Assembly (NCBI RefSeq): GCF_000174775.1
Contig: NZ_ACLR01000118.1
Coordinates: forward strand, 44,003 to 108,002
From: Porphyromonas uenonis 60-3
GTDB lineage: Bacteria > Bacteroidota > Bacteroidia > Bacteroidales > Porphyromonadaceae
Direction of reading: 5' to 3'
Length of the DNA stretch: 64,000 bases
Below the pieces are notes generated by a model. It ran no database searches, was not told the origin of the DNA, and worked only from the letters and a program-made list of their open reading frames with translations. The translations under genes and the position numbers were made by a program. The stretch's first letter is position 1, and the number at the start of each line of letters is the position of its first letter. Positions 24,331 to 33,085 of the stretch are shown here, piece after piece.

Positions 24331-26667
24331 TTATATGACGGCAAAGGGTATGGAGTAGCTGTGCTTGCCCTCGCTGTCGGATAGTAATGCGTGGTAAATG
24401 CCTGAGGGGTAGCGCTCACCGCTCGGTAGGCGGGTGGTGATGGTGAGTTCGCCTGTCTGCGCTACCTCCTGATAGATCAGATTGCCCGCACCGTCTAGGA
24501 TGCGTACGGTAGTGCCGGCGGGGAGCTGGGTGAGGGTGATGAGGTCTGGGTCCTCGGGGCGTAGCGGGTTGGGGTAGATGTAGACCTCTTTGCTCTGTGC
24601 GGACCAGTCACTCGTCTGACCTATATAGAGGGAGACGAGTCCTGCCGAGGTGGCGATGTAGAGGACTCCTCGCTCCTTGTCGATGGCGAGGGAGAGGACA
24701 TCGTTGGTGAGTAGGGGACTATTGTCCTTGGTGTAGTGTGCTAGGAGCTTGGTGCCATCGGAGGAGAGGAGGTAGAGCCCGTCTGATCCAGTGCCACACC
24801 ATTTATTGCCGAGCGCATCGATGGCGATGGCGGTGATGGGCATATTGTCGAGGACGTAGTAAAGGTTGGGCTCCTGTCCCCCTACGGGTCTAGAGGCTAG
24901 CGGGGTGCTTTGCGAGATGAAGCTACTGGGATTGGCGACGCAGATGGGCCCTTTGTCAGTAGCTATCCAAAGGCTACCCGATGGATCTAGAGCTAGGTCG
25001 TAGTAGCGCTTGGCGGCAATCTCCTTGCCAGTACGATCGACAAACTTAGAGACGAGGCGATACTCGTCGTCTGACTGATCTAGCGGTGTACCCTTGTCGT
25101 CAAAGATGAAGACACCGTTATTGCCATCAGCACTGCGGTGGTATATGAGTAGCCACTTGACACCATTGGGTAGCGCCAGCATAGGACCGAAAGCGTTGAC
25201 CAACTCTATGTCTGGGTACGAGATAGCTTTCATCGTGCCATCAGGAGTGCGCACTACGAGGGGGTTGGCTACCAACCCTTGACCTTGCGCCATCCATAGG
25301 TTGCCACGAGGGTCGTAGCAGAGGGAGCCGACACGGACGTTGTGTGCTGTGGGTGAGTCATTGTCCCAAGCTCTGACGAATGGAGCATTGTCTGGAGTGT
25401 ATCGATTGAGGATCAAGCGCCCTTGGATCTCATAGAGTCCTTCGCCCCAAGAACCAACGAAGTAGTGGTTAGCGTCATGCGGGTCAACGGCGATGGAGAC
25501 GAGGTCGTAGACGGGGATGTAGTTGGTCTGCTCGACGATCTGCCAGTAGGTCCAGTTGTCCCATCGCGGTGGGGTGTAGATCTGGATGTGACCTGGTATC
25601 CAGAAGGCGTTGTAGTTACGCCCTCCGCTGACGGAGTAGAGCCTGCCATGCTGAAAGGTGATGTAGAAGTGCTTATTGACCTTTGGGGCATTGGCTTCAA
25701 GGGATAGCTTGTCGAGAGAGACTTTGCCCTCGGAGGCGGAGGCGAGATTGGCTTTGTAGAGAGAGCCCCCCGCTGTGAACCATAGCCGATCTGCTGAGCT
25801 GTCGCCTGAAAGACTCTGCAGACGGGCGGGTAGATCAATGCGTATGCGTTCGCCTCCAGATCGCCATACGAGTAGCGAGTCAGCGCCTGCGACGGCAACG
25901 CCATCGGCTAGCGGGAAGAGACGCTGTGCCCAGCCACTCTGCGCCATCATCTGAGGGGTAGCACTGGCTTGGGTTAGCGTGGTGCGATAGAGGTTCTTCA
26001 GGCTGTCTATGTACCAGAGCGAGCCATCGGGTAGGGCGGTGATGGAGGTCATTTCCTTTGCTGGTAGACCGCTGATGAGGCTCCATGAGGCGGGGTCTTG
26101 GAGATTTTGCGAGAGGGTACTAGAGCGTAGCCCTTCCTTGGTTAGCGCATAGAGCTTTTCGTCTAGAGCAAAGGCGTCTAGCACCTCTTTGCCTAGGAAG
26201 GCTGTGGCAACGATCTGATGATTGTTGAGATCGATCTGCATGAGCCCAAAGTGACCAGCGATGAAGGCGTACTCCTTATAATAGAAGATGCGCGTGGCGG
26301 TCTTGTCGTTGAGGTTGCTATTGTCGCTGATGCCTACAAGGTTGTAGATGTGGTCACTGTAGATGAGGTCAATACGCCCCGAAGCGTAGTAGACGGTGGT
26401 GACCTTGTGGCTAGGCGAGTAGCGGATCATACGAGCGTCGAGGTCGCTGATAGGGGTCAAGCCATCAAGGAGGTGGATCTCATTGGGATGCTCTGGAGAG
26501 ACGGTGCCGATGACGCCCTCGGTGGTGAAGAGTACCTGCTCGGGCAGATCAGCGACAAGCTCTACATCTCCTACGGCTAGATGCCACTGCCACAGTGGCT
26601 CTTGAGCTGTTAGCGGGAGGGTGCACAGAAGGAGCGGGAGGAGGAGTAGGTGTATGGAGGCTTTCAT
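24331..26667 (-). CDS. porZ: Type IX secretion protein PorZ
   Basis: 778 residues with a signal peptide (about 1-21), a long region of WD/two-component-regulator-like propeller blades (for example DPHDANHYFVGSWGEGLYEI, YDPRGNLWMAQGQG, LDPSGSLWIATDKG, IDALGNKWCGTGSDGLYLL) and a T9SS-type C-terminal sorting domain (about 695-778, IYPNPLRPED...LPSGERYPSGIYHALL). This layout and length match PorZ of P. gingivalis, a surface component of the attachment complex that delivers anionic LPS to the sortase. It overlaps rdgB by 4 bp and precedes the C1B peptidase. Other propeller proteins share parts of this, so the call rests on layout and context. Confidence 0.85.
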   Translation of the reverse strand: MKASIHLLLLPLLLCTLPLTAQEPLWQWHLAVGDVELVADLPEQVLFTTEGVIGTVSPEHPNEIHLLDGLTPISDLDARMIRYSPSHKVTTVYYASGRIDLIYSDHIYNLVGISDNSNLNDKTATRIFYYKEYAFIAGHFGLMQIDLNNHQIVATAFLGKEVLDAFALDEKLYALTKEGLRSSTLSQNLQDPASWSLISGLPAKEMTSITALPDGSLWYIDSLKNLYRTTLTQASATPQMMAQSGWAQRLFPLADGVAVAGADSLLVWRSGGERIRIDLPARLQSLSGDSSADRLWFTAGGSLYKANLASASEGKVSLDKLSLEANAPKVNKHFYITFQHGRLYSVSGGRNYNAFWIPGHIQIYTPPRWDNWTYWQIVEQTNYIPVYDLVSIAVDPHDANHYFVGSWGEGLYEIQGRLILNRYTPDNAPFVRAWDNDSPTAHNVRVGSLCYDPRGNLWMAQGQGLVANPLVVRTPDGTMKAISYPDIELVNAFGPMLALPNGVKWLLIYHRSADGNNGVFIFDDKGTPLDQSDDEYRLVSKFVDRTGKEIAAKRYYDLALDPSGSLWIATDKGPICVANPSSFISQSTPLASRPVGGQEPNLYYVLDNMPITAIAIDALGNKWCGTGSDGLYLLSSDGTKLLAHYTKDNSPLLTNDVLSLAIDKERGVLYIATSAGLVSLYIGQTSDWSAQSKEVYIYPNPLRPEDPDLITLTQLPAGTTVRILDGAGNLIYQEVAQTGELTITTRLPSGERYPSGIYHALLSDSEGKHSYSIPFAVI

Positions 26668-27256
26668 AGGCTGTGCTGGGTAAGGTATGTGCGGAGCTGG
26701 TCAACGGCTCGTGTGCGGTGGCTGATGGCATTCTTCTCTTGTGGACTCATCATGGCAAAGGTCTTGTCAAAGTCCTCTGGTACGAAGAGGCTGTCGTAGC
26801 CAAAGCCTTCGGTGCCCTCCTCGTGGTCAATGATCCGTCCTGCGACATGACCTACGAAATGGTGCTGCTCTCCCTGACTATCGATCAATACGATAACGCA
26901 CTCGAAGTAAGCGCGCCACGGCTCGGGGTGTGAGGCTAAGGAGTCCAGGAGGTGCTTCCTATTGGCCACGTCGTCACCGTCACGACCAGCGTATCGAGCT
27001 GAGTGCACGCCTGGGTCACCGCCTAGCGCCTCGACAAAGAGCCCCCGTATCATCTGCAATGCAGGGCTTGTGGTAGAGGTCGTAGAGCCGCTTGCGCCTT
27101 GATGGTGGCATTGCCTAGGAGCGTGGAGGCGCTTTCGTCGGGAGCTGTGTAGTGTCCTAGCGAAGAGGCTGAGCGCACTTCGCAAGTATCTCCGAGCATC
27201 GACTGGATTTCGAGGAGCTTGTGAGCGTTGTGTGTGGCAAGGTAAAGGACTTTCAT
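26664..27256 (-). pseudogene. rdgB: RdgB/HAM1 dITP/XTP pyrophosphatase, interrupted by two 1-base frameshifts
   Basis: House-cleaning nucleotidase that hydrolyses dITP/XTP. The N-terminus (MKVLYLATHNAHKLLEIQSML...LLGNATIKAQAALR, from ATG 27256) and the C-terminus (GLFVEALGGDPGVHSARYAG...GFGYDSLFVPE...KNAISHR, to 26664) are both typical. Between them the catalytic stretch KPCIADDTG is in a third frame. One extra base in GAGG near 27076-27079 and one in the C-run 27042-27046 explain the breaks. Either the gene is dead or these are sequencing/assembly errors; the intact motifs in all three pieces favour recent damage or error. porZ is translationally coupled to it. Confidence 0.85.
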
Positions 27257-27291
27257 CGTAACTTTGTGGAGGTTCTACATAAGGTTGGTTA

Positions 27292-27322
27292 CAAAAGTAC
27301 TGAAATGAATGGGATAAGCCAA
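27292..27322 (-). promoter_or_regulatory. Promoter of the rdgB-porZ-pepC unit
   Basis: Minus strand TTG (27322-27320), 20 bp, TACTTTTG (27299-27292), 36 bp before the rdgB start. Its -33 box lies inside the first codons of the divergent yjbR-like gene. Confidence 0.65.
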
Positions 27323-27706
27323 ATAGATGAGCTCTGTCGTCAGTTGCCCTACTGCGAGGTGGACGCGCCTTTTGGTCCAGAGGTGGTGACCTACCGTCTA
27401 TCGCGACGCATCTTTGCGCTGCTGTGGCTGGAGCATGATCCAGGCATGGTGTCGCTCAAGGTGAACCCTGATTTGATAGAGCCATTGCTGGGTCGGCATA
27501 GTGACCTGCAGCCCGCCTTTCACCTGAATAAGAAGCACTGGGTACAGCTGGAGCTGCCGACTAGTGAGTCTGAGGAGTGGATCGCTCGGCTCTTACGTCA
27601 CTCCTATGCGCAGGTGTGGCGCAAGCTCCCGAAGATCCAGCAGCGTCTCCTGCCCCTCGGAATAGAAATCTATAACCAAGCACAGAATGAGCAAGATCTC
27701 CTTTGA
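27305..27706 (+). CDS. MmcQ/YjbR-family protein
   Basis: 133 residues from ATG 27305 (MNGISQIDELCRQLPYCEV). The family pattern is clear: CEVDAPFGPEVVTYRLSRRIFALL, MVSLKVNPDLIEPLLGRH, AFHLNKKHWVQLELP and LLRHSYAQVWRKLPK. YjbR/MmcQ proteins have a CyaY-like/double-wing DNA-binding-like fold, and their function is not established. The frame is open to 27221, but that would run into the rdgB coding region, and the extra residues do not fit the family. Its end overlaps birA by 20 bp. A TAACTTTG at 27259-27266 could be the -7 box. Confidence 0.85.
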   Translation: MNGISQIDELCRQLPYCEVDAPFGPEVVTYRLSRRIFALLWLEHDPGMVSLKVNPDLIEPLLGRHSDLQPAFHLNKKHWVQLELPTSESEEWIARLLRHSYAQVWRKLPKIQQRLLPLGIEIYNQAQNEQDLL

Positions 27707-28436
27707 GATAACCGAACTAGGCCACCCGATAGAGAGCACCTACGACTACCTGGTCAAGCTTCTACAGGAGAGGCCCAGCCTCCCCTCGGGGACAGTCATA
27801 CATACGGACTATCAGACGGCAGGACGAGGACAGCTAAACAATAGTTGGTTTAGTAGTCCTCGGCTCAATGCGCTCCCTTCAATATACCTCCGTCTAGATC
27901 GACCTTTGCAGCAGATTTGGTCTATCAGTGAGGCGACCGCCCTTGCGGTTTATAAGAGCTACAAGGAGCAGCTTTCTAGCGAGGATACGATTGAGATCAA
28001 GTGGCCGAACGACATCTTCGTCAATGGCCACAAGATAGCTGGCATCCTGATCCACAACGCTCTGGCCGAGGGCTCGGTCGCAGAGACGATTATTGGGATC
28101 GGAATGAATATCAACGAGGAGGCTTTCCCGCCTGAGCTCCCGCAAGCGATCTCTTTGCACCTTGTGACGGGGCAGACCTATGATGTGAAAGCTTTTCTCC
28201 GCCAGATGCTCCGTCATCTAGGAGAGCAGCTTGCTCGTCAAGACTATGCGGCACTGCACGCAGAGTACAACGATCTCCTTTACCAGCGAGGCATTCGGGC
28301 TCGCTACTGTGATGTCGCCACGGAGGAGCCGTTTGAAGCAACGATCCAGGAGGTAAGCCCTCAGGGACAGCTCGTCCTAACGACCACTACGGGGGAGGAG
28401 CGACGCTACGCCTTCAAAGAGATTGTCTACCTATAA
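27687..28436 (+). CDS. birA: Biotin-[acetyl-CoA-carboxylase] ligase BirA
   Basis: Activates biotin with ATP and attaches it to the carboxyl-carrier protein. The ligase core shows TDYQTAGRGQLNNSWF (adenylate-binding GRGQ loop), KWPNDIFVNGHKIAGILI and IIGIGMNIN. At 249 residues it is the short form without an N-terminal helix-turn-helix, so it should not repress bio genes. A small SH3-like C-terminal domain follows. It overlaps the yjbR-like gene by 20 bp and is 9 bp ahead of the methyltransferase. Confidence 0.94.
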   Translation: MSKISFEITELGHPIESTYDYLVKLLQERPSLPSGTVIHTDYQTAGRGQLNNSWFSSPRLNALPSIYLRLDRPLQQIWSISEATALAVYKSYKEQLSSEDTIEIKWPNDIFVNGHKIAGILIHNALAEGSVAETIIGIGMNINEEAFPPELPQAISLHLVTGQTYDVKAFLRQMLRHLGEQLARQDYAALHAEYNDLLYQRGIRARYCDVATEEPFEATIQEVSPQGQLVLTTTTGEERRYAFKEIVYL

Positions 28437-28445
28437 TATAAGAGT

Positions 28446-29234
28446 ATGTCTGAGCGCACGAAAATAGAGCACCGCCCTCTCACCCATGCAGAGGTGAAGC
28501 TGATTAAAAGCTTGCAGCTGGCGAAGTATCGTCGGCAGTCCAACCTATTTATCGCTGAGGGTGAGAAGTTGATCGGCGAGATGCTACCAGCTTATCGCTG
28601 CCAGCTACTCGTTGGTACAGCGGAGCTAGTCGAGCCTCTGCTAGAGCGATGCCCAGCGAGCATTGCCGAGGCTGTAACCCTGCCTGACCCGAAGCAGATA
28701 GAGCGGGTGAGTGGACTGAAGAGCCCTCGTCCGCTACTGGCGCTTTGCGAGATCCCAACCATAGAGGCTCCCCAAGCGTTGCTACAACCCACGCTCCTTC
28801 TAGACGATGTGCAGGACCCAGGCAATGTCGGGACGCTCCTACGCACTTGCGACTGGATGGGCATTAGACAGGTTCTCTGCACAGAGGGATGCGCAGACAT
28901 CTATTCGCCCAAGGTGCTACAAGCGACTATGGGCGCTTTGGCACGTGTGCAGGTTTATCGCTACACCGATAGGACAGCTCTGCTCACGATGCTGAAGAAG
29001 ACGGAGATACCTGTGATAGGGACCTTCATCGATGGCGTACCGCTTCGCACATTGCGGCTGGCATCTGAGCAACCTTATATATTGGTACTAGGCAATGAGG
29101 GTAATGGTATCTCGCCCGAGCTCTCGGCTCTAGTCTCTCAGAGGATTACGATCCCGTCGCCCGTCGATAGCCATTGCGAGTCGCTCAACGTAGCGGTCGC
29201 CGGCGCTATCGTTATGGCGCATCTGATGCTTTAG
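28446..29234 (+). CDS. SpoU/TrmH-family RNA 2'-O-methyltransferase
   Basis: 262 residues. The N-terminal substrate-binding domain has LQLAKYRRQSNLFIAEGEKLI. The SPOUT catalytic domain has motif 1 DDVQDPGNVGTLLRT, motif 2 LVLGNEGNGIS and motif 3 ESLNVAVAGAIV, which form the knot that binds S-adenosylmethionine. The exact rRNA or tRNA site cannot be told from sequence. It is the last gene of the yjbR-birA unit and is convergent with dus 6 bp away. Confidence 0.92.
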   Translation: MSERTKIEHRPLTHAEVKLIKSLQLAKYRRQSNLFIAEGEKLIGEMLPAYRCQLLVGTAELVEPLLERCPASIAEAVTLPDPKQIERVSGLKSPRPLLALCEIPTIEAPQALLQPTLLLDDVQDPGNVGTLLRTCDWMGIRQVLCTEGCADIYSPKVLQATMGALARVQVYRYTDRTALLTMLKKTEIPVIGTFIDGVPLRTLRLASEQPYILVLGNEGNGISPELSALVSQRITIPSPVDSHCESLNVAVAGAIVMAHLML

Positions 29235-29239
29235 CCTAG

Positions 29240-30232
29240 CTAGCCCTCCGTCTGAGGAAGCAGAGGCTCCACCTGCGCTAGCACATCGTCCAGGTCGGCT
29301 AGGGTGGGGGCTTGGAGCATCGCTATGCGTAGCGCACGGAAGTTGGGGATGCCCTTAAAGAGTGGTGTGGCGGCTAGGTGGCGACGACTATGCAGGATGC
29401 CTCGGCGCTCGTCCAGCTTCTCAATATTCTTATGCACGATTTCTTTTAGGATCTCTAGTTGTTGCTGAGAGCTTAGCTTTGGTGCTGTAAAGGTTGGGTC
29501 GACGGCAGCACGCATTTCGCCAAAGATCCATGGCTGTCCGATAGCTGCTCGTCCGACCATCACCCCATCCACGCCATAGGTGTCAAAAGCGTGCCGCACC
29601 TCCTCGCCTGTCGTTATATCGCCATTGCCGATGATCGGGATCTGAATCTCAGGATTGGAGCGCACCTCTCCGATCAAAGTCCAGTCAGCGCTCCCCTTGT
29701 ACATATCGCTGCGCGTACGCCCGTGTATGGTCAAAGCTGCGATGCCACAAGCCTGTAAGCGTGGCGCCAGCTCGGTAATGATAAGACTGTTGTGATCCCA
29801 CCCTAGACGTGTCTTGACCGTTACGGGGCAATTGGCCGCAGCGACCACTGCAGCGGTGATCTCTAGGAGCAGCTCGGGCTCACGAAGCATACCACTGCCA
29901 GCACCTTTGCCCGCTACCCGCTTGACGGGACAGCCGAAGTTGAGATCGAGTAAGTCAGGCTCCAATTGGCAGGCTATACGTGCCGCCTCGCACATCGTCT
30001 CCACATCACGACCGTAGATCTGTATGGCTACGGGACGTTCTGCCGGGTCTATACGCATCTTGCGCATTGTACTGGGAACGTAGCGTACGAGCGCATCGGC
30101 ACTGATGAACTCGGTGTAGACGAGGCTCGCGCCAAACTGCTTACAGAGCAGGCGAAAGGGCGCATCGCTCACATCCTCCATCGGTGCGAGCAGTAGCGGG
30201 CGAGAGCCTAAGTCAAGGGTGCTTATCTGCAT
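29240..30232 (-). CDS. tRNA-dihydrouridine synthase (DusB-like)
   Basis: FMN- and NADPH-dependent reduction of uridines in tRNA. APMEDVSDAPFRLL, DLNFGCPVKRVAGKGAGSGML (catalytic cysteine in NFGCP), VKTRLGWD, TIHGRTRSDMYKG and IGNGDI are family signatures in the right order. ATG 30232 gives 330 residues and starts 2 bp after the rsmD stop; a longer frame to 30292 would overlap rsmD and is less likely. It closes the DUF3822-rsmD-dus unit. Confidence 0.93.
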   Translation of the reverse strand: MQISTLDLGSRPLLLAPMEDVSDAPFRLLCKQFGASLVYTEFISADALVRYVPSTMRKMRIDPAERPVAIQIYGRDVETMCEAARIACQLEPDLLDLNFGCPVKRVAGKGAGSGMLREPELLLEITAAVVAAANCPVTVKTRLGWDHNSLIITELAPRLQACGIAALTIHGRTRSDMYKGSADWTLIGEVRSNPEIQIPIIGNGDITTGEEVRHAFDTYGVDGVMVGRAAIGQPWIFGEMRAAVDPTFTAPKLSSQQQLEILKEIVHKNIEKLDERRGILHSRRHLAATPLFKGIPNFRALRIAMLQAPTLADLDDVLAQVEPLLPQTEG

Positions 30233-30234
30233 AG

Positions 30235-30795
30235 CTATTCTTCTGTCGGAGCGAAGCAGGTAAACTGTACGGCGCTGTAGGACTTGTGCCAAGCGAAACG
30301 AGCGGACCTAGCAAAGTCCACCGTGTCGGGGTGCTCTAGTACGAAGATAGAGCTAGGACACCACGCTTTACTGGCGAAGAGTAAGTCGGGTATATCCTTT
30401 ATCCACGGCAAGTTGTAGGGTGGATCGGCAAAGATCAGGTCGTAAGGCTCCCCATCGTACTGACGTAAGTACTGCTCTACGGAGCGATTGAGGACGAGGA
30501 GTTGCTTGCTCGAGAGGATCTCTTTGTCTAGCGTGTCAGCGGCCGACCTAATGAAGGCTGCATGCTTAGGATGCTTCTCGATTGATGTCACCGAGGCTGC
30601 TCCTCGAGAGACGAACTCGAGGGAAATACTTCCGATACCCGCAAAGAGATCCAACACCCGCATACCCTCCACATCATATTGTGCCGAGAGACTGTTAAAG
30701 AGCGCCTCCTTGGCAATGTCTGTCGTGGGGCGGAGCGTCAACCCTTTCGGCGGGGAGAGACGACGGCGACCATATTTGCCTGCTATAATGCGCAT
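30235..30795 (-). CDS. rsmD: 16S rRNA (guanine-966-N2) methyltransferase RsmD
   Basis: Class-I SAM methyltransferase acting on G966 of 16S rRNA. MRIIAGKYGRRRL at the N-terminus, RPTTDIAKEALFNSL, the SAM-binding VLDLFAGIGSISLEFVSRGA and the catalytic DLIFADPPYN are all present. ATG 30795 is chosen (186 residues); upstream in-frame codons overlap the DUF3822 gene. DUF3822 next to rsmD is a recurrent Bacteroidetes pairing. Confidence 0.93.
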   Translation of the reverse strand: MRIIAGKYGRRRLSPPKGLTLRPTTDIAKEALFNSLSAQYDVEGMRVLDLFAGIGSISLEFVSRGAASVTSIEKHPKHAAFIRSAADTLDKEILSSKQLLVLNRSVEQYLRQYDGEPYDLIFADPPYNLPWIKDIPDLLFASKAWCPSSIFVLEHPDTVDFARSARFAWHKSYSAVQFTCFAPTEE

Positions 30796-30808
30796 CGCGA
30801 TAACTCTA

Positions 30809-31657
30809 TCAAGCGTACCAATAGTCTGTCGGCATGACAGACACGTCCCAGTCGGCAGTCGTGAACTGTCGGTAAAGCGCCTGTAGGAGCTCACCTACCA
30901 AGCTATCTGCACCAGCCGTCCCGTCAGATAGTATGATGGATACGGGAGCCGCATGATCTACGGAGCTGTCCAAGTATACTTTACTTAAGAAGTAGAGGAC
31001 CTGGTAGAGATGATGCTGCCAGGAGCGGTAGCGAGGCCAACTGTAATGATTAGCCCGAAGCAAGTTCCCCGACTGACATAGTACCAGATCGCAACCACCC
31101 TCCACTAGTTCGACACCTAGCGAGAGCCCCGTCTGAAGGGACGACTGTCGCAATACCCGCTGGGCAAAGGGTAGGATCGTCGGAATAAACTGGCAAGCTA
31201 CGAAGCTACGCTGTAGGAAGCCTTTGACTAGATGACTAAAGCCTACAGCTAGACTAGGCTTACCATCGCCCAGTGTGTACGAGTTGCTGTAGTACTGCTC
31301 TTCATCCGCAAAGATAGGAGCCGTCAGTCGCCACCAGTGTACATCCTGCTCTCCACTCATGCCACTCGGTATGACCACATAGTGAGAGGCGGGGTAGAGC
31401 ACGCGGACCGCTCCCTCAGGATCACTGAGGAGAGGGTGCTGTGCGATGATGTCTCCCCACAGAGCAGAGACACGAGACCACTCTACTGGTACAAACTGGC
31501 TTTGAATCTTAGTGTGATAGCTTTCCTGTGCACCCGCCTCTTTCTCTTCGCCCGAGAGACCATATAGATAGACAAAGCCATCTGCAGTCAGTCGCAATGC
31601 GAGCGATGGGACTGCAGATGCTAATGTATCTGTAGGTAGTGCTGGAGGCTGCTGCAT
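30809..31657 (-). CDS. DUF3822-family protein
   Basis: 282 residues from ATG 31657 (MQQPPALPTDTLASAVPSL); a TTG 30 bp upstream is possible but less likely. The protein has the look of the actin-fold-like DUF3822 family (SLALRLTADGFVYLY, PASHYVVIPSGM, LGVELVEGGCDLVLCQSGNLLRAN, PVSIILSDG), found beside rsmD and coaD in Bacteroidetes. Biochemical function unknown. Confidence 0.75.
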   Translation of the reverse strand: MQQPPALPTDTLASAVPSLALRLTADGFVYLYGLSGEEKEAGAQESYHTKIQSQFVPVEWSRVSALWGDIIAQHPLLSDPEGAVRVLYPASHYVVIPSGMSGEQDVHWWRLTAPIFADEEQYYSNSYTLGDGKPSLAVGFSHLVKGFLQRSFVACQFIPTILPFAQRVLRQSSLQTGLSLGVELVEGGCDLVLCQSGNLLRANHYSWPRYRSWQHHLYQVLYFLSKVYLDSSVDHAAPVSIILSDGTAGADSLVGELLQALYRQFTTADWDVSVMPTDYWYA

Positions 31658-31839
31658 AGTAGCTATATATAATATAGAGTCAGACAACAGACTTCAAGCT
31701 CTGCGATTCTTCTGTCCTCATACGAGGAGCGAGATGAGAGTCAGCAGACTGCACTCAAAGTCTATTGCCTAAATCTGTAGAACCGTGTCACAGTATCTAA
31801 CGGTGTGGCGGTAGGAACAGAGAGTTTTCCAAAGGGGAA

Positions 31840-32481
31840 TTACTCCCAGTTGCCCGTGCTCTTAACCTCCTTGAGAGAGCCTAGAGCTAGACCAGGATAT
31901 CCAGTGCCCTGGTAGCGAGCCTCTGCCTCCTTGATAGCTGCGTTGAGGAGTCGATGATCCTGATCAGCCAAGTAGACTGATAGAGGTACAGCCGTGCGGA
32001 AGACGGGCACCATCACGACATCATCGCCGATCTCCTGAGCGACAGATGCTGTATCAATCTCTATGATAGACTCAGGGAAGCCAGGTACCTGTAGAAATTC
32101 CTCAGGCGTCATGCCACCCTTGAGTAGTGAGTCGCGTGCGCTCAGCCATACGGTATCACGTACGATCAACCCCTTGGCAGCAGCCTGGCGCTCATTCATA
32201 CCGGCCTCACGCATAGCGTCTGTGTAGTCGCCCTCAGAGCGAACGTAAAAGAGCTTACCATCAGTGAGGAACTGACGCAGCTCATCCACGGGAGCGTAGC
32301 GGTTGTAGACATCGTGGAAAGCATTCTCCACAAGAGCTATCTGCTTCAGACGTGCTTGGATAGGAGCCTCACGAGCAACACGAATCTGGGAGAATCGCTC
32401 TGGTGTCAAGATGCTCATGACTGCTAGATAGCCCACGATAACTGCCGCTACGAGCAGAATGACGGTCATTAGTTTTCTCAT
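31840..32481 (-). CDS. Conserved Bacteroidales single-pass membrane protein of unknown function
   Basis: 213 residues. One N-terminal membrane anchor (about 5-25, MTVILLVAAVIVGYLAVMSI) is followed by a helical soluble part (APIQARLKQIALVENAFHDVYNRYAPV). That start recalls the N-terminal region of pseudopilin-like or PilE-like anchored proteins, but no prepilin motif is seen. I do not recognise the family by function. A -7-like TATATTTG (32587-32580) lies about 100 bp upstream on the minus strand. Confidence 0.7.
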   Translation of the reverse strand: MRKLMTVILLVAAVIVGYLAVMSILTPERFSQIRVAREAPIQARLKQIALVENAFHDVYNRYAPVDELRQFLTDGKLFYVRSEGDYTDAMREAGMNERQAAAKGLIVRDTVWLSARDSLLKGGMTPEEFLQVPGFPESIIEIDTASVAQEIGDDVVMVPVFRTAVPLSVYLADQDHRLLNAAIKEAEARYQGTGYPGLALGSLKEVKSTGNWE

Positions 32482-32761
32482 AATATCGCCTATAAGTTTT
32501 GTGTTGATTACGCTAGTTCGGTAATGGTTTGGACACCTCTAGAGAGTATAAATCAAGAGAGGACGAACCAATCACAGCGCAAATATACGCTTTTCTCAAT
32601 AGATAGAGCACATCGTCAGCTGTCCGTCATAGGGCTGACACCCGATGATCTGGCTCTCAGAAACAGAGAAAGCAGATAAGCAAAAAGACCTGATTCATGA
32701 TTGGCTACACAGCGCTAGAGATCCACTCTAATCTCTCCGACATGTCTGAGGGTTTTGGGTT

Positions 32762-32944
32762 TCTACGGAGAAATTTGCGAATAGCTCGGTGGAGAATGAA
32801 CTTTCTTCACGGAGGGGCGAAATAAAAGTTCGGAAGAATGAAATGAAACTTCGGAAGAAAGATTTCGAAGTTCCGATGAATTTTTTGATTGCTCGGTGGG
32901 GGATTCCTATTTTCTACCGAGGCATTTGCGATTTCCTCGGAGGT
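32762..32944. repeat. Array of 21-22-bp units with conserved core (array B3)
   Basis: CTACGGAG and CTCGGTGGAG units lead into the core GGGGCGAAATAAAAGTTCGG...TTTCGAAGTTCCGATGAA (about 32813-32880), then GCTCGGTGGG and CCTCGGAGG units. The core differs from B1 by only a few bases. It lies in the 604-bp gap 32482-33085, which also holds the upstream region of the membrane-protein gene and a TTAGAGG-type repeat. A 67-codon frame across the array is not a credible gene. Confidence 0.82.
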
Positions 32945-32988
32945 GTGCTGTCGGGGTCATCGAAGGGTCTCGTAGTGCATCGAGGGAA

Positions 32989-33028
32989 TTAGAGGTTAGA
33001 AATGAGAGATTAGAGGTTAGAAGTTAGA
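32989..33028. repeat. Short tandem TTAGAGG/TTAGAAG repeat
   Basis: About five 7-8-bp units: ATTAGAGGTTAGAAATGAG, AGATTAGAGGTTAGAAG, TTAGAGC. The same low-complexity motif recurs at 39866-39913. Confidence 0.7.
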
Positions 33029-33085
33029 GCGAGACGAGTAACGGCTGTCCTCTTGCTAGACACTAGTCGTGCGTCCTTACACGGG

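Noticed and set aside
32789..32992. 67-codon plus-strand frame with a Lys/Arg-rich repeat-like sequence
   Set aside because: Lies inside array B3; the same DNA core elsewhere is inverted or in other frames without a start, so DNA, not protein, is conserved.
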